A program made the position numbers and the translations under genes. A model generated the notes under the pieces. The model did no database searches, was not told the origin of the DNA, and saw nothing but the letters and a program-made list of their open reading frames with translations. A DNA stretch of 15,235 bases from Lachnospiraceae bacterium (GTDB lineage Bacteria; Bacillota; Clostridia; Lachnospirales; Lachnospiraceae): positions 1 through 15,235 of the forward strand of contig CAAFTS010000161.1 in the NCBI GenBank assembly GCA_900765975.1. The letters run 5' to 3'. Shown piece after piece: positions 6,356 through 14,137 of this stretch (position 1 is the first letter of the stretch; every line of letters starts with the position of its first letter).

Positions 6356-8512
6356 ATGGATATTAACCAGAAACTGACAGAAGAACTTGAAGTAAAACGT
6401 TGGCAAGTGGATGCGGCGGTACAATTGATTGATGAAGGAAATACAATTCCGTTTATTTCACGATATCGAAAGGAGGCTACCGGTTCCTTAAATGATGAGC
6501 AGCTGCGTAAACTTCATGAGCGTTTGCTGTATTTGCGGAATTTGGAAGAGAAAAAGGAACAGGTTCTCTCCAGTATTGAAGAACAGGGGAAATTGACAGA
6601 AGAATTGAAAAATCAAATTCTGGCAGCGGAAACTTTGGTGGTGGTAGAAGATTTGTATCGACCGTATCGTCCAAAACGCCGGACACGAGCAACGATTGCA
6701 AAGGAAAAGGGATTGGAACCGCTGGCAGCATTGATTACGTTGCAGCAGACAAAAGAACCGCTGGAAATTGAGGCTGAGAAATATATTTCCGAAGAAAAGG
6801 AAGTTCTTACAGCAGAGGATGCAATTACAGGTGCAATGGATATTTTGGCAGAATCAATTTCTGATGAGGCGGATTATCGAAGCTGGATTCGGAAACAGAC
6901 GATGCAGAAAGGAAAACTGATTTCTACTGCGAAGGATGCAGAGGCAGAGTCTGTGTATGAGATGTATTATGAGTTTGAGGAACCAATCCAGAAACTGGCA
7001 GGGCATCGAATCCTTGCGCTGAATCGTGGGGAAAAAGAGAAGTTCTTAACGGTGAAGGTAGAGGCTCCGGAAGAAGACATTTTGCGGTATTTGCAGAAAC
7101 AGGTGATCCACAAAGAAAATCCATATACAACACCGGTATTGCAGGTGGTGATTGAAGATAGTTATAAGCGTCTGATTGCGCCTGCAATTGAGCGTGAAAT
7201 CCGGAATGAGCTGACAGAAAAGGCGGAAGATGGAGCAATTGAAGTATTTGGAAAGAACCTGCATCAGTTGTTGATGCAGCCGCCGATTACCGGAAAGGTT
7301 GTGCTTGGCTGGGACCCAGCATTTCGTACCGGATGTAAGTTGGCAGTGGTAGATGCAACCGGAAAGGTTCTTGGAACAACGGTTATTTATCCAACTGCAC
7401 CGACAACTCCGGCAAAGATTAAGGCATCAAAAGATTTGTTAAAAAAGATTATTCCAAAATACAATGTATCCTTGATTTCTCTTGGAAACGGAACTGCATC
7501 CAGAGAATCAGAACAGTTTATTGTAGAGTTGCTCAAAGAGATTCCGGAAAAAGTGCAGTACGTGATTGTAAGTGAGGCAGGGGCATCGGTATATTCTGCA
7601 AGTAAACTTGCAACAGAAGAATTTCCGAAGTTCGATGTGGGACAGAGAAGTGCGGCATCTATCGCAAGACGTCTTCAGGATCCTCTGGCAGAGTTGGTGA
7701 AGATTGATCCGAAATCCATCGGAGTCGGACAGTATCAGCATGATATGAATCAGAAGAAACTGGGAGAATCCCTAAATGGCGTAGTGGAAGACTGCGTAAA
7801 TAAGGTGGGTGTAGATCTGAATACTGCGTCAGCACCACTATTATCTTATATTTCTGGTATCAGCAGCGCGGTGGCAAAAAATATAGTGTCATATCGTGAG
7901 GAAAATGGACGTTTCACAGATCGTCGCGGACTTTTGAAAGTTGCCAAACTTGGCCCAAAGGCATTTGAGCAATGCGCCGGATTTATGCGGATTCAGGGCG
8001 GAACAAATCCGTTGGATGCAACAGGTGTTCATCCGGAGTCCTATGAGGCGGCAGAAAAACTTTTGAAGAAACAGGGATTTCAGTTAGAAGATATTACAGG
8101 CGGCAAGCTGACTGGTTTATCACTGACAATCAAAGATTATAAAAAATTGGCAGAGGAACTGGGTATTGGAGAAATTACACTTCGGGATATTGTAAAAGAA
8201 CTGGAAAAACCAGCTCGTGACCCACGTGAAGAAATGCCGAAACCGATTTTGCGTACTGATGTGCTGGAAATGAAAGACTTAAAAGAAGGCATGGTGTTAA
8301 AAGGAACCGTCCGCAATGTCATTGATTTTGGTGTGTTCGTGGATATCGGAGTGCATCAAGACGGATTGGTGCATATTTCCCAGATTACAGACCGTTATAT
8401 CAAACATCCGCTGGAGGCAGTGAGCGTGGGAGATATTGTGGATGTGAAAGTGATGAGCGTAGATTTGAAGAAAAAACGGATTCAGCTTACAATGAGAGGA
8501 ATACAAGAATAA
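6356..8512 (+). CDS. tex: Tex-family S1 RNA-binding protein
   Basis: A 718-residue nucleic-acid-binding protein related to Bordetella Tex and E. coli YhgF, and to the core of eukaryotic Spt6. Order of parts: N-terminal helical Tex domain (about 1-190, with FISRYRKEATGSLNDEQLR), central helical region, YqgF/RNase H-like domain starting around G317 (GWDPAFRTGCKLAVVDATG), tandem helix-hairpin-helix segment around 490-560 (ISGISSAVAKNIVSYREENG), and C-terminal S1 domain around 640-715 (VLKGTVRNVIDFGVFVDIGVHQDGLVHIS). All parts are present, with a length close to the usual ~720-770. AAAGGAG is 10 nt upstream. It follows truA by 28 bp and so is probably in the same transcript, which ends at the hairpin immediately after. 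Tex proteins bind RNA and affect transcription and stress survival; the exact role here is not evident. Confidence 0.96.
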   Translation: MDINQKLTEELEVKRWQVDAAVQLIDEGNTIPFISRYRKEATGSLNDEQLRKLHERLLYLRNLEEKKEQVLSSIEEQGKLTEELKNQILAAETLVVVEDLYRPYRPKRRTRATIAKEKGLEPLAALITLQQTKEPLEIEAEKYISEEKEVLTAEDAITGAMDILAESISDEADYRSWIRKQTMQKGKLISTAKDAEAESVYEMYYEFEEPIQKLAGHRILALNRGEKEKFLTVKVEAPEEDILRYLQKQVIHKENPYTTPVLQVVIEDSYKRLIAPAIEREIRNELTEKAEDGAIEVFGKNLHQLLMQPPITGKVVLGWDPAFRTGCKLAVVDATGKVLGTTVIYPTAPTTPAKIKASKDLLKKIIPKYNVSLISLGNGTASRESEQFIVELLKEIPEKVQYVIVSEAGASVYSASKLATEEFPKFDVGQRSAASIARRLQDPLAELVKIDPKSIGVGQYQHDMNQKKLGESLNGVVEDCVNKVGVDLNTASAPLLSYISGISSAVAKNIVSYREENGRFTDRRGLLKVAKLGPKAFEQCAGFMRIQGGTNPLDATGVHPESYEAAEKLLKKQGFQLEDITGGKLTGLSLTIKDYKKLAEELGIGEITLRDIVKELEKPARDPREEMPKPILRTDVLEMKDLKEGMVLKGTVRNVIDFGVFVDIGVHQDGLVHISQITDRYIKHPLEAVSVGDIVDVKVMSVDLKKKRIQLTMRGIQE

Positions 8513-8518
8513 ACAAGT

Positions 8519-8566
8519 AAAAGGGCAAATCAAAAGGGTGTAAAAACCTGGATGATTTGCCCTTTT
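8519..8566. terminator. Shared bidirectional terminator, tex / araC junction
   Basis: A 14-bp perfect stem (AAAAGGGCAAATCA at 8519-8532 with TGATTTGCCCTTTT at 8553-8566) around a 20-nt loop. The plus strand ends the stem in TTTT and the minus strand likewise, so both convergent genes can use it. It begins 7 bp after the tex stop and ends 3 bp before the araC stop. Confidence 0.85.
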
Positions 8567-8568
8567 GA

Positions 8569-9456
8569 TTAGTGCTCAGTTCGAATTGTTAACTCACGAT
8601 ATTCTTTAGGAGACATTCCGAATTCTTTTTTAAATGCCCGGAAAAAACTGGAGTAGTCTTTGAATCCGTATTTTAAGTATATGTTACTGATCGTTGTCTG
8701 TGAGAGAATTGCCTCCTGACACATCCGAAGTCTTTTCTTTGTGATAAACTGATGAACGGAAAGCCCAAGATTTTCTTTGAATACATGAGCTATATGATAT
8801 TTGCTGACAAAAAACTGTTCTGCGAGTCGATCTAAGGTTAGTTCTTCATCCAAATGATCTTCAATGAAAAGTAGAAGATTCTGATAGAGATGCTGCTGCT
8901 CATGCTGTGATTTTGGGTGTTCCATTTCATAGACAGATCGATTTAAGTGCAGAATCAGGTCGTTAGCACAGAGTGTGATTTTGGCATCCCGTCCAAAACG
9001 GTTGGAATGTAATTCTTCAATCAGGCGGAAGACTTTGGATTGAAGTGTATTAAACCCAATGACATCATAGTGAAAAATATAGTGTTTTGTAACACGTGCA
9101 TGCTGCATCAGATATACATAATCCGGCGAAAGCTGGAGGAGATCGTTGCAGTAATCGATGCTGATCCAGAAAACAAATCGTCGATAAGGAATATGTTCAT
9201 CATTTAAAATTGCATAATGTGAGATATTGGGTGGAATGATAATCACATCTCCGGGTTTGAGCACATGAAGTGCCCCTTCGATATTCATCGTTACATTTCC
9301 CTCCAGAAAAAAATAAAATTCGTAATAATTATGGACATGGCTGTTCACATTATAATAATGACTGTTTTGGAAGGTGTCGTTATAGTAATAGATTTCAAAA
9401 TCCCGGGACAGCATGTTTTGTCTTGTGCTAAATGTAGTCTGCAAGTTTTTCTTCAT
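8569..9456 (-). CDS. AraC-family regulator with cupin sensor, divergent from uxuAB
   Basis: A 295-residue transcription factor. The N-terminal half is a cupin-type sugar-sensing domain (about 20-110), with SHVHNYYEFYFFLEG (H40, H42, E46) and a LKPGDVIIIPPNISHY strand pair. The C-terminal ~100 residues hold two helix-turn-helix units: EELTLDRLAEQFFVSKYHIAHVFKENLG, and ISNIYLKYGFKDYSSFFRAFKKEFGMSPKEYR, the classic AraC signature. On the minus strand AAAGGAG lies about 9 nt before the ATG. Being divergent from uxuA with a 168-bp shared region, it is the likely local regulator of hexuronate breakdown, probably an activator as most relatives are. The inducer is unknown. AraC control of uxuAB differs from the better known GntR- and LacI-type control; this is inference from position. 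Confidence 0.93.
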   Translation of the reverse strand: MKKNLQTTFSTRQNMLSRDFEIYYYNDTFQNSHYYNVNSHVHNYYEFYFFLEGNVTMNIEGALHVLKPGDVIIIPPNISHYAILNDEHIPYRRFVFWISIDYCNDLLQLSPDYVYLMQHARVTKHYIFHYDVIGFNTLQSKVFRLIEELHSNRFGRDAKITLCANDLILHLNRSVYEMEHPKSQHEQQHLYQNLLLFIEDHLDEELTLDRLAEQFFVSKYHIAHVFKENLGLSVHQFITKKRLRMCQEAILSQTTISNIYLKYGFKDYSSFFRAFKKEFGMSPKEYRELTIRTEH

Positions 9457-9469
9457 AATCGTATGCTCC

Positions 9470-9507
9470 TTTATGATATGAGAAATAAGCCTTTTTTATA
9501 TCATAAA
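9470..9507. promoter_or_regulatory. Inverted repeat across the araC promoter/leader
   Basis: Perfect 10-bp inverted repeat TTTATGATAT (9470-9479) and ATATCATAAA (9498-9507), 18 bp between arms, 28 bp centre to centre. The right arm covers the araC -10 box and the left arm abuts its ribosome binding site. Because the right arm is at the -10, the RNA would not contain both arms, so a DNA operator is more likely than an RNA hairpin. The binder is not known; autoregulation by the AraC protein is one option. Confidence 0.5.
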
Positions 9508-9528
9508 TGAATACCGCAATTTTTGCAA
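9500..9528 (-). promoter_or_regulatory. Promoter of the araC-type gene
   Basis: Minus strand: TTGCAA (plus 9523-9528), 17-bp spacer, TATGAT (plus 9500-9505). Transcription would begin near 9493, leaving a ~36-nt leader before the ATG. Confidence 0.6.
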
Positions 9529-9549
9529 TGTATACAACAATTTCGTCAA

Positions 9550-9578
9550 TTGGATTTTGGAAACATTTTCTTTATAAT
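9550..9578 (+). promoter_or_regulatory. uxuA: uxuAB promoter with CcpA-box-like spacer
   Basis: A perfect -10 TATAAT (9573-9578) is preceded at 17 bp by TTGGAT (9550-9555), a weak -35, as expected for an activated promoter. The spacer holds TGGAAACATTTTCT (9558-9571), which agrees at 11 of 14 positions with the CcpA catabolite-response consensus TGWAARCGNTNWCA. A perfect 8-bp palindrome TGTATACA (9529-9536) lies just upstream of the -35 and could be an activator or GntR-type half-site. None of these bindings is demonstrated. Confidence 0.6.
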
Positions 9579-9624
9579 AAAATCAATAAATCAAATGGAT
9601 TTAAGAAAGAGAGGAATAAGCCTT

Positions 9625-10701
9625 ATGGAAATGACATTGAGATGGTATGGCTCCAAATTTGACACAGTAACTTTGAAACAGATTCGCCAGATTCCGGGCG
9701 TTACAGGTGTGATTACAACACTTTATGATACAGAGCCGGGAGAGGTATGGAGTCGTGAACGGATTCGTGCAATGAAAGAAGAGGTAGAGGCAGCAGGATT
9801 GAACTTATCCGGTATCGAAAGTGTAAATATCCATGATGCAATCAAAACCGGAGCGCCGGAAAGAGAGCAGTATATTGCAAATTATATTGAAACACTTGAA
9901 AATCTTGGAAAAGAAGATATTCATCTTGTATGCTATAATTTTATGCCGGTATTTGACTGGACACGTACAGAACTGGCTCGTGTAAGACCGGATGGTTCTA
10001 CAGTGCTTGCATATACACAGGAAGCAGTGGATGCGATTGATCCGGAAAAGATGTTTGAGTCGATCGCAGGTGATATGAACGGAACAATCATGCCGGGATG
10101 GGAGCCGGAGCGTATGGCAAAGGTAAAAGAACTGTTTGAAATGTACAAAGACATTGATGATGAGAAGTTGTTCGAAAACTTGAAATATTTCCTTGAAAAG
10201 ATTATGCCGGTATGTGACAAATATGATATTAATATGGCGATTCATCCAGATGATCCGGCATGGAGCGTATTTGGACTTCCTCGAATCATCATTAACAAAG
10301 ACAACATTCTGCGTATGATGAAGATGGTAGATAACCCGCACAACGGTGTAACATTCTGCTCTGGTTCTTATGGTACAAATCTGGAAAATGACCTGCCGGA
10401 TATGATTCGTTCCCTGAAAGGTAGAATTCATTTTGCACATGTACGTAACTTGAAGTTTATTACACCGACTAATTTTGAGGAAGCGGCACATCTTTCCAGT
10501 GATGGAACGTTTGATATGTATGAGATTATGAAAGCATTGTATGAGATTGGATTTGACGGACCGATTCGTCCGGATCATGGTCGTATGATTTGGGATGAGG
10601 TTGCAATGCCGGGATACGGTCTGTATGACAGAGCGCTTGGAGCAACTTATCTGAACGGTTTGTGGGAAGCGATTGATAAGGCGGCTACACGCGGAATCTA
10701 A
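9625..10701 (+). CDS. uxuA: D-mannonate dehydratase UxuA
   Basis: A 358-residue cytoplasmic enzyme that dehydrates D-mannonate to 2-keto-3-deoxy-D-gluconate in glucuronate breakdown. The N-terminus MEMTLRWYGSKFDTVTLKQIRQ and the TIM-barrel motifs are typical. Probable metal-binding and catalytic residues are H207 (AIHPDDPAW), C245 (TFCSGSYG), H272 (HFAHVRN) and D317 (RPDHGR), whose spacing resembles known UxuA structures. Length matches the family (about 350-395). ATG 9625 follows GAGAGGA by 9 nt; the long frame back to TTG 9523 crosses the promoter and was rejected. ATG 9631 is a less likely alternative. The gene ends with two consecutive stops (TAATAA) and leads to uxuB after 95 bp. Uronate isomerase, KDG kinase and aldolase are not in the window. 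Confidence 0.95.
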   Translation: MEMTLRWYGSKFDTVTLKQIRQIPGVTGVITTLYDTEPGEVWSRERIRAMKEEVEAAGLNLSGIESVNIHDAIKTGAPEREQYIANYIETLENLGKEDIHLVCYNFMPVFDWTRTELARVRPDGSTVLAYTQEAVDAIDPEKMFESIAGDMNGTIMPGWEPERMAKVKELFEMYKDIDDEKLFENLKYFLEKIMPVCDKYDINMAIHPDDPAWSVFGLPRIIINKDNILRMMKMVDNPHNGVTFCSGSYGTNLENDLPDMIRSLKGRIHFAHVRNLKFITPTNFEEAAHLSSDGTFDMYEIMKALYEIGFDGPIRPDHGRMIWDEVAMPGYGLYDRALGATYLNGLWEAIDKAATRGI

Positions 10702-10726
10702 TAAGTATTTACAGACAAGAGTGTCT

Positions 10727-10754
10727 AATTTGCATTAAGAAAATTTGTATTAAG
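10727..10754. repeat. 13-bp direct repeat in the uxuA-uxuB gap
   Basis: AATTTGCATTAAG (10727-10739) and AATTTGTATTAAG (10742-10754) differ by one base and are spaced 15 bp apart. A weak 5-bp hairpin AGACA/TGTCT (10713-10726) precedes them. The gap holds no clear promoter or strong terminator, so uxuA and uxuB are probably cotranscribed. The repeat may be a protein site or chance in AT-rich DNA. Confidence 0.4.
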
Positions 10755-10796
10755 CATAGAAGAAACGAAATAGCGCAAAGAAAACGAGGTATAAAA

Positions 10797-12416
10797 ATGA
10801 AGTTAAGTTTACAGGGAATTTCGGACAGAGCGCAGTGGGAAAAAAAAGGATATCAGCTGCCGCAGTTTGATATGGATCAGATGATTGCTGCTACAAAGGA
10901 AAATCCATTTTGGATCCATTTTGGAGCAGGAAACCTGTTCCGTGCATTTCATGCAAATGTAGTGCAGAATATGTTAAACAAAGGAGATCTGGACAGAGGG
11001 CTGATTGTAGCAGAAGGATTTGATTACGAAATTGTAGAGAAAATGTATGCACCACATGATAATCTGGGAATTGTTGCAACGTTGAAAGCAGATGGAACAA
11101 TCGAGAAAACAGTTGTGGGAAGCGTGGCAGAATCTCTTCCTCTTGATTCGAATAACGAAGCTGCATACGCCAGATTAAAAGAAATTTTTACAAAAGAGTC
11201 CTTGCAGATGGCAACATTTACGATTACAGAGAAAGGGTATAGTCTGGTAAATGGAAAGGGCGAACAGCTTGCAGATGTAACAGCGGATTTTGCGGCGGGA
11301 CCGGAACAACCGGCTAGCTATATGGGAAAGGTGACATCTCTTTTGTATGCGAGATATAAGGCTGGAGAACTTCCGATAGCTATGGTCAGTACAGACAACT
11401 GTTCTCATAACGGGGATAAGCTGTATGCTGCAGTCAGTGCTTTTGCGAAGGCATGGGGTGAGAATGGAAAGGCAGAGGCAGGATTTGCTGCATATATCGA
11501 TTCTGCAAAAGTATCTTTTACATGGAGCATGATCGATAAGATCACACCAAGACCGGATACATCTGTAGAAGCAATTTTGATGGAAGACGGAGTAGAAGAA
11601 CTGGAGCCGGTTATTACTTCTAAAAATACCTATGTAGCACCGTTTGTAAATGCTGAGGAAACAGAGTATCTTGTGATCGAAGATGATTTCCCGAATGGAC
11701 GTCCGGACTTAACAAAGGGCGGATTGATGTTCACAGATCGTGAGATCGTAGATAAAGTTGAAAAGATGAAAGTATGCACCTGTCTGAATCCATTGCATAC
11801 CTGCCTTGCAGTATTTGGATGTATTCTTGGATATCAGAAGATTTCTGATGAAATGAAAGATGCTGAACTGGTAAAATTAGTTGAAACAGTTGGATATGTA
11901 GAAGGACTTCCGGTAGTTGTTAACCCAGGAATTCTAGATCCGAAAGAGTTCATTGATACTGTTCTGAAAGTGCGTGTACCGAATCCGTTTATGCCGGATA
12001 CGCCGCAGAGAATTGCAACAGATACTTCACAGAAATTGGCCATTCGTTTTGGCGAGACAATTAAGGCATACGCAGCATCAGATGAATTGGAAGTTTCTTC
12101 TCTGAAATTGATTCCACTTGTTTTTGCAGGATGGTTGCGTTACTTGATGGCGATCGATGATGAAGGCAATGCATTTGAGCTTAGTCCGGATCCGCTTCTG
12201 GATACAGTATGTCCGTATGTTGCAGGATTTAAACTGGGCGAAATGGACGATGTGGCTGAAATCGAAGCAGCTGTGAAACCAGTATTGGAAAATAAGAAAA
12301 TATTTGGTGTTAATCTGTATGAAGTCGGAATGGCAGAAAAAGTATGCGAATATTTAAAAGAAATGACTTCAGGAGTTGGTGCGGTACGTGCAACATTGAA
12401 AAAATATGTAGCATAG
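10797..12416 (+). CDS. uxuB: D-mannonate oxidoreductase (fructuronate reductase), mannitol dehydrogenase family
   Basis: A 539-residue NAD-dependent, metal-independent long-chain dehydrogenase. It interconverts D-fructuronate and D-mannonate, giving the substrate of UxuA. The nucleotide-binding loop FGAGNLFRA begins at G43. The middle carries MVSTDNCSHNG and a SMIDKITPRP segment, characteristic of mannitol/fructuronate dehydrogenases. The catalytic K-x5-N-x2-H motif is complete (K325, N331, H334). The protein is about 50 residues longer than E. coli UxuB, mainly around the substrate domain. CGAGGT lies about 6 nt before ATG 10797, a modest ribosome binding site. With uxuA it forms one catabolic unit. 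Mannitol or tagaturonate as substrate is possible for the family, but the uxuA neighbour makes fructuronate most likely. Confidence 0.92.
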   Translation: MKLSLQGISDRAQWEKKGYQLPQFDMDQMIAATKENPFWIHFGAGNLFRAFHANVVQNMLNKGDLDRGLIVAEGFDYEIVEKMYAPHDNLGIVATLKADGTIEKTVVGSVAESLPLDSNNEAAYARLKEIFTKESLQMATFTITEKGYSLVNGKGEQLADVTADFAAGPEQPASYMGKVTSLLYARYKAGELPIAMVSTDNCSHNGDKLYAAVSAFAKAWGENGKAEAGFAAYIDSAKVSFTWSMIDKITPRPDTSVEAILMEDGVEELEPVITSKNTYVAPFVNAEETEYLVIEDDFPNGRPDLTKGGLMFTDREIVDKVEKMKVCTCLNPLHTCLAVFGCILGYQKISDEMKDAELVKLVETVGYVEGLPVVVNPGILDPKEFIDTVLKVRVPNPFMPDTPQRIATDTSQKLAIRFGETIKAYAASDELEVSSLKLIPLVFAGWLRYLMAIDDEGNAFELSPDPLLDTVCPYVAGFKLGEMDDVAEIEAAVKPVLENKKIFGVNLYEVGMAEKVCEYLKEMTSGVGAVRATLKKYVA

Positions 12417-12421
12417 AAATG

Positions 12422-12467
12422 AAAAAAATCCTGGCGGGAGAAATCATTCTTCCACCAGGATTTTTTT
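12422..12467. terminator. Shared bidirectional terminator, uxuB / symporter junction
   Basis: AAAAAAATCCTGG (12422-12434) pairs perfectly with CCAGGATTTTTTT (12455-12467); inner bases GGGAGAA and TTCTTCC extend the stem imperfectly. T7 on both strands makes it a strong intrinsic terminator in both directions. It ends 4 bp before the symporter stop. Confidence 0.92.
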
Positions 12468-12471
12468 AAGA

Positions 12472-13863
12472 TTATAATTTGTTGACTCTTTTCATAGCGG
12501 AAGTTACCATTCCGCCCAATGCAAGCAGTGCAAGTGCATTCGGGATAACCATTAAGTTATTGAACATATCGGACAGCTCCCATACGAGGTCGTTGGAGGC
12601 TAATGTTCCAAGGAAGATAAATGCAAGTGCAATTACGGTATAAATTTTAGTTGATTTTTCTCCAAATAAATATGCTACATTGATTTTTCCAAATAAGTTC
12701 CAGCCGAGGATGGTGGAAAATGCAAAGAAGAATAATGCAATAGCAACGAATTGTGCACCCAGGTTTTCACCGAAAACAGTACCAAAAGCAGTTTGTGCAA
12801 GATTCGCTTTTCCGATTGTTTCTGTTATTGCGCCTGTGTATCCATTTGCAAGAACGCCATCTTTTGTATATAAAGTGGAAATTACAACAAGAGCGTTTAA
12901 GGTTAATACTACAAATGTATCGATAAATACTCCAATCATAGCTACGCAGCCTTGTTCGTGTGGAGTCTTCACCTGAGCAAGAGCATGTGCATGAGGAGTA
13001 GAACCCATACCGGCTTCGTTAGAAAACAGACCACGTTTAGCACCCTGTGTCATAGCTGTTTTAATTGCAGCACCAAAAGAACCGCCGATGATAGCCTGAG
13101 GCTGAAAAGCATAAGTGAAGATCATTCCGAAGGTTTCAGGCAAGTATTTGAAACGGGCGATCAGAACGAGTAAACCTCCCAGAAGGAAAATAGCAGCCAT
13201 AATAGGAACAAGTTTTTCAGTTACGGAAGCCAGACGCTTTATTCCACCGAGAAAAATAAACCCACAAATGATTACAAGGATGATTCCAACGATCCAGGAT
13301 GGAATTCCAAAAGCTGTTTCACAAGTGGAGCCAATGGAGTTAGACTGAACCATACATCCGAAGAATCCTAAGGCGAGTGTAATTGCAATGGCAAAAAATC
13401 CTGCCAGGAACTTACCAAGAGGACCTTTGAAAGCAGTTGTAATATAGTAAACAGGACCACCTTTGATGGAACCATCCTTTTGTACAATACGAGTTTCCTG
13501 TGCAAGAGTTGCCTCAGCATAGATGGTAGCCATTCCGAAGAAGGCGATGATCCACATCCAGAAAATTGCTCCCGGGCCACCGGTCAGGATTGCGCCGGAT
13601 GCGCCGACGATATTGCCGGTTCCGACCTGAGCAGCAATTGCTGTTGCAAGTGCCTGGAAGGAACTCATGCCGGAATCGTGTTTTTTTCCATTTAAAGTTA
13701 GGGTTCCGAAGACACGAGACATTCCCTCTTTAAAACAGCGAACCTGCACAAAACGCGTTTTAAAGGAATAGAAGAGTCCGACTGCGATCAGCATAATGAA
13801 AAGGATGTAGTCAGACAGGTAACTGTTGATGGTTTGAACGATTGGTAATAATGTTTCAGACAT
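12472..13863 (-). CDS. Alanine/glycine:cation symporter (AGCS family)
   Basis: A 463-residue membrane transporter of about ten to eleven helices that imports alanine and/or glycine with Na+ or H+. Diagnostic segments: the GTGNIVGASGAILTGGPGAIFWMW stretch (about residues 80-105), AQETRIVQKDGSIKGGPVYY, MTQGAKRGLFSNEAGMGSTPHAHA around 270-295, and the LGWNLFGK segment. Length is typical (about 450-490). On the minus strand AAAGGAG lies 8 nt before the ATG, so the start is secure. The leader contains a glycine riboswitch and terminator, which makes glycine a sensed and probably transported ligand. It lies downstream of the IclR-type gene on the same strand but has its own promoter, so the two need not be coregulated. 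Confidence 0.94.
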   Translation of the reverse strand: MSETLLPIVQTINSYLSDYILFIMLIAVGLFYSFKTRFVQVRCFKEGMSRVFGTLTLNGKKHDSGMSSFQALATAIAAQVGTGNIVGASGAILTGGPGAIFWMWIIAFFGMATIYAEATLAQETRIVQKDGSIKGGPVYYITTAFKGPLGKFLAGFFAIAITLALGFFGCMVQSNSIGSTCETAFGIPSWIVGIILVIICGFIFLGGIKRLASVTEKLVPIMAAIFLLGGLLVLIARFKYLPETFGMIFTYAFQPQAIIGGSFGAAIKTAMTQGAKRGLFSNEAGMGSTPHAHALAQVKTPHEQGCVAMIGVFIDTFVVLTLNALVVISTLYTKDGVLANGYTGAITETIGKANLAQTAFGTVFGENLGAQFVAIALFFFAFSTILGWNLFGKINVAYLFGEKSTKIYTVIALAFIFLGTLASNDLVWELSDMFNNLMVIPNALALLALGGMVTSAMKRVNKL

Positions 13864-13892
13864 GTTTTTTCTCCTTTAGATAAATATTGAAT

Positions 13893-13922
13893 AAAAAAGA
13901 GCAGCTATAAAGCAGCTGCTCT
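13893..13922 (-). terminator. Riboswitch expression-platform terminator
   Basis: On the minus strand a 9-bp perfect stem (plus 13898-13906 with 13914-13922, GAGCAGCT/AGCTGCTC core) and 7-nt loop is followed by U6 (plus 13893-13898). It lies between the aptamer and the symporter ATG, 30 bp upstream of the start, so read-through decides expression. Confidence 0.9.
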
Positions 13923-13951
13923 GAAAAAACACATATAAATCTGAGAAAAAT

Positions 13952-13998
13952 GATAAAATATCTATCAAATAAATGATATGTATAGATATGATATTATC
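13952..13998 (-). other. AT-rich hairpin between aptamer and terminator
   Basis: ATATCTAT (13958-13965) pairs perfectly with ATAGATAT (13982-13989), extended by GATAA (13952-13956) with TTATC (13994-13998) after small bulges. It directly abuts the 3' end of the glycine aptamer. It may be part of the switching mechanism or a 3' 'ghost' stem that stabilizes a single aptamer; which is not clear. Confidence 0.5.
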
Positions 13999-14096
13999 AC
14001 TCTGTCTCCTTTACCTGAGAGATTCAATCCAAATAGGATCTTACACCTTCGGTACTCATACATGAGTTTTTCCAGAGTATTCTCCACCTCCAGTTT
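13998..14096 (-). promoter_or_regulatory. Glycine riboswitch aptamer (single) controlling the symporter gene
   Basis: Read on the minus strand, the leader shows the conserved blocks of the glycine aptamer in order: GGTGGAGA (about 14080-14087), a P3 hairpin with ACTCATGTATGAGT, the core TACCGAAGGTG (about 14044-14054), a GGATC/GATCC-like arm, then CTCTCAGGTAAAGGAGACAGAGTG at the 3' end. Only one complete aptamer is present. Just 5' of it are a 6-bp hairpin AGATTC/GAATCT (14106-14130), starting at the predicted transcript start, and a CTGT/ACAG mini-hairpin (14097-14107), either of which could be a remnant second domain. An intrinsic terminator follows at 13893-13922. Whether glycine raises or lowers expression cannot be decided by eye; for a transporter, both outcomes are plausible. 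Confidence 0.93.
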
Positions 14097-14137
14097 CTGT
14101 TTTACAGATTCAAGAGGTTTCAACGAATCTATTTTTT

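Noticed and set aside
9523..9624. 34-residue N-terminal extension of UxuA
   Set aside because: It starts at TTG with no ribosome binding site, lies across the promoter, and the family begins at the MEMTLRWYG segment.
9805..10578. 257-codon open frame on the minus strand opposite uxuA
   Set aside because: Cysteine/histidine/isoleucine-rich composition of a shadow frame, no ribosome binding site, and uxuA on the other strand is unambiguous.
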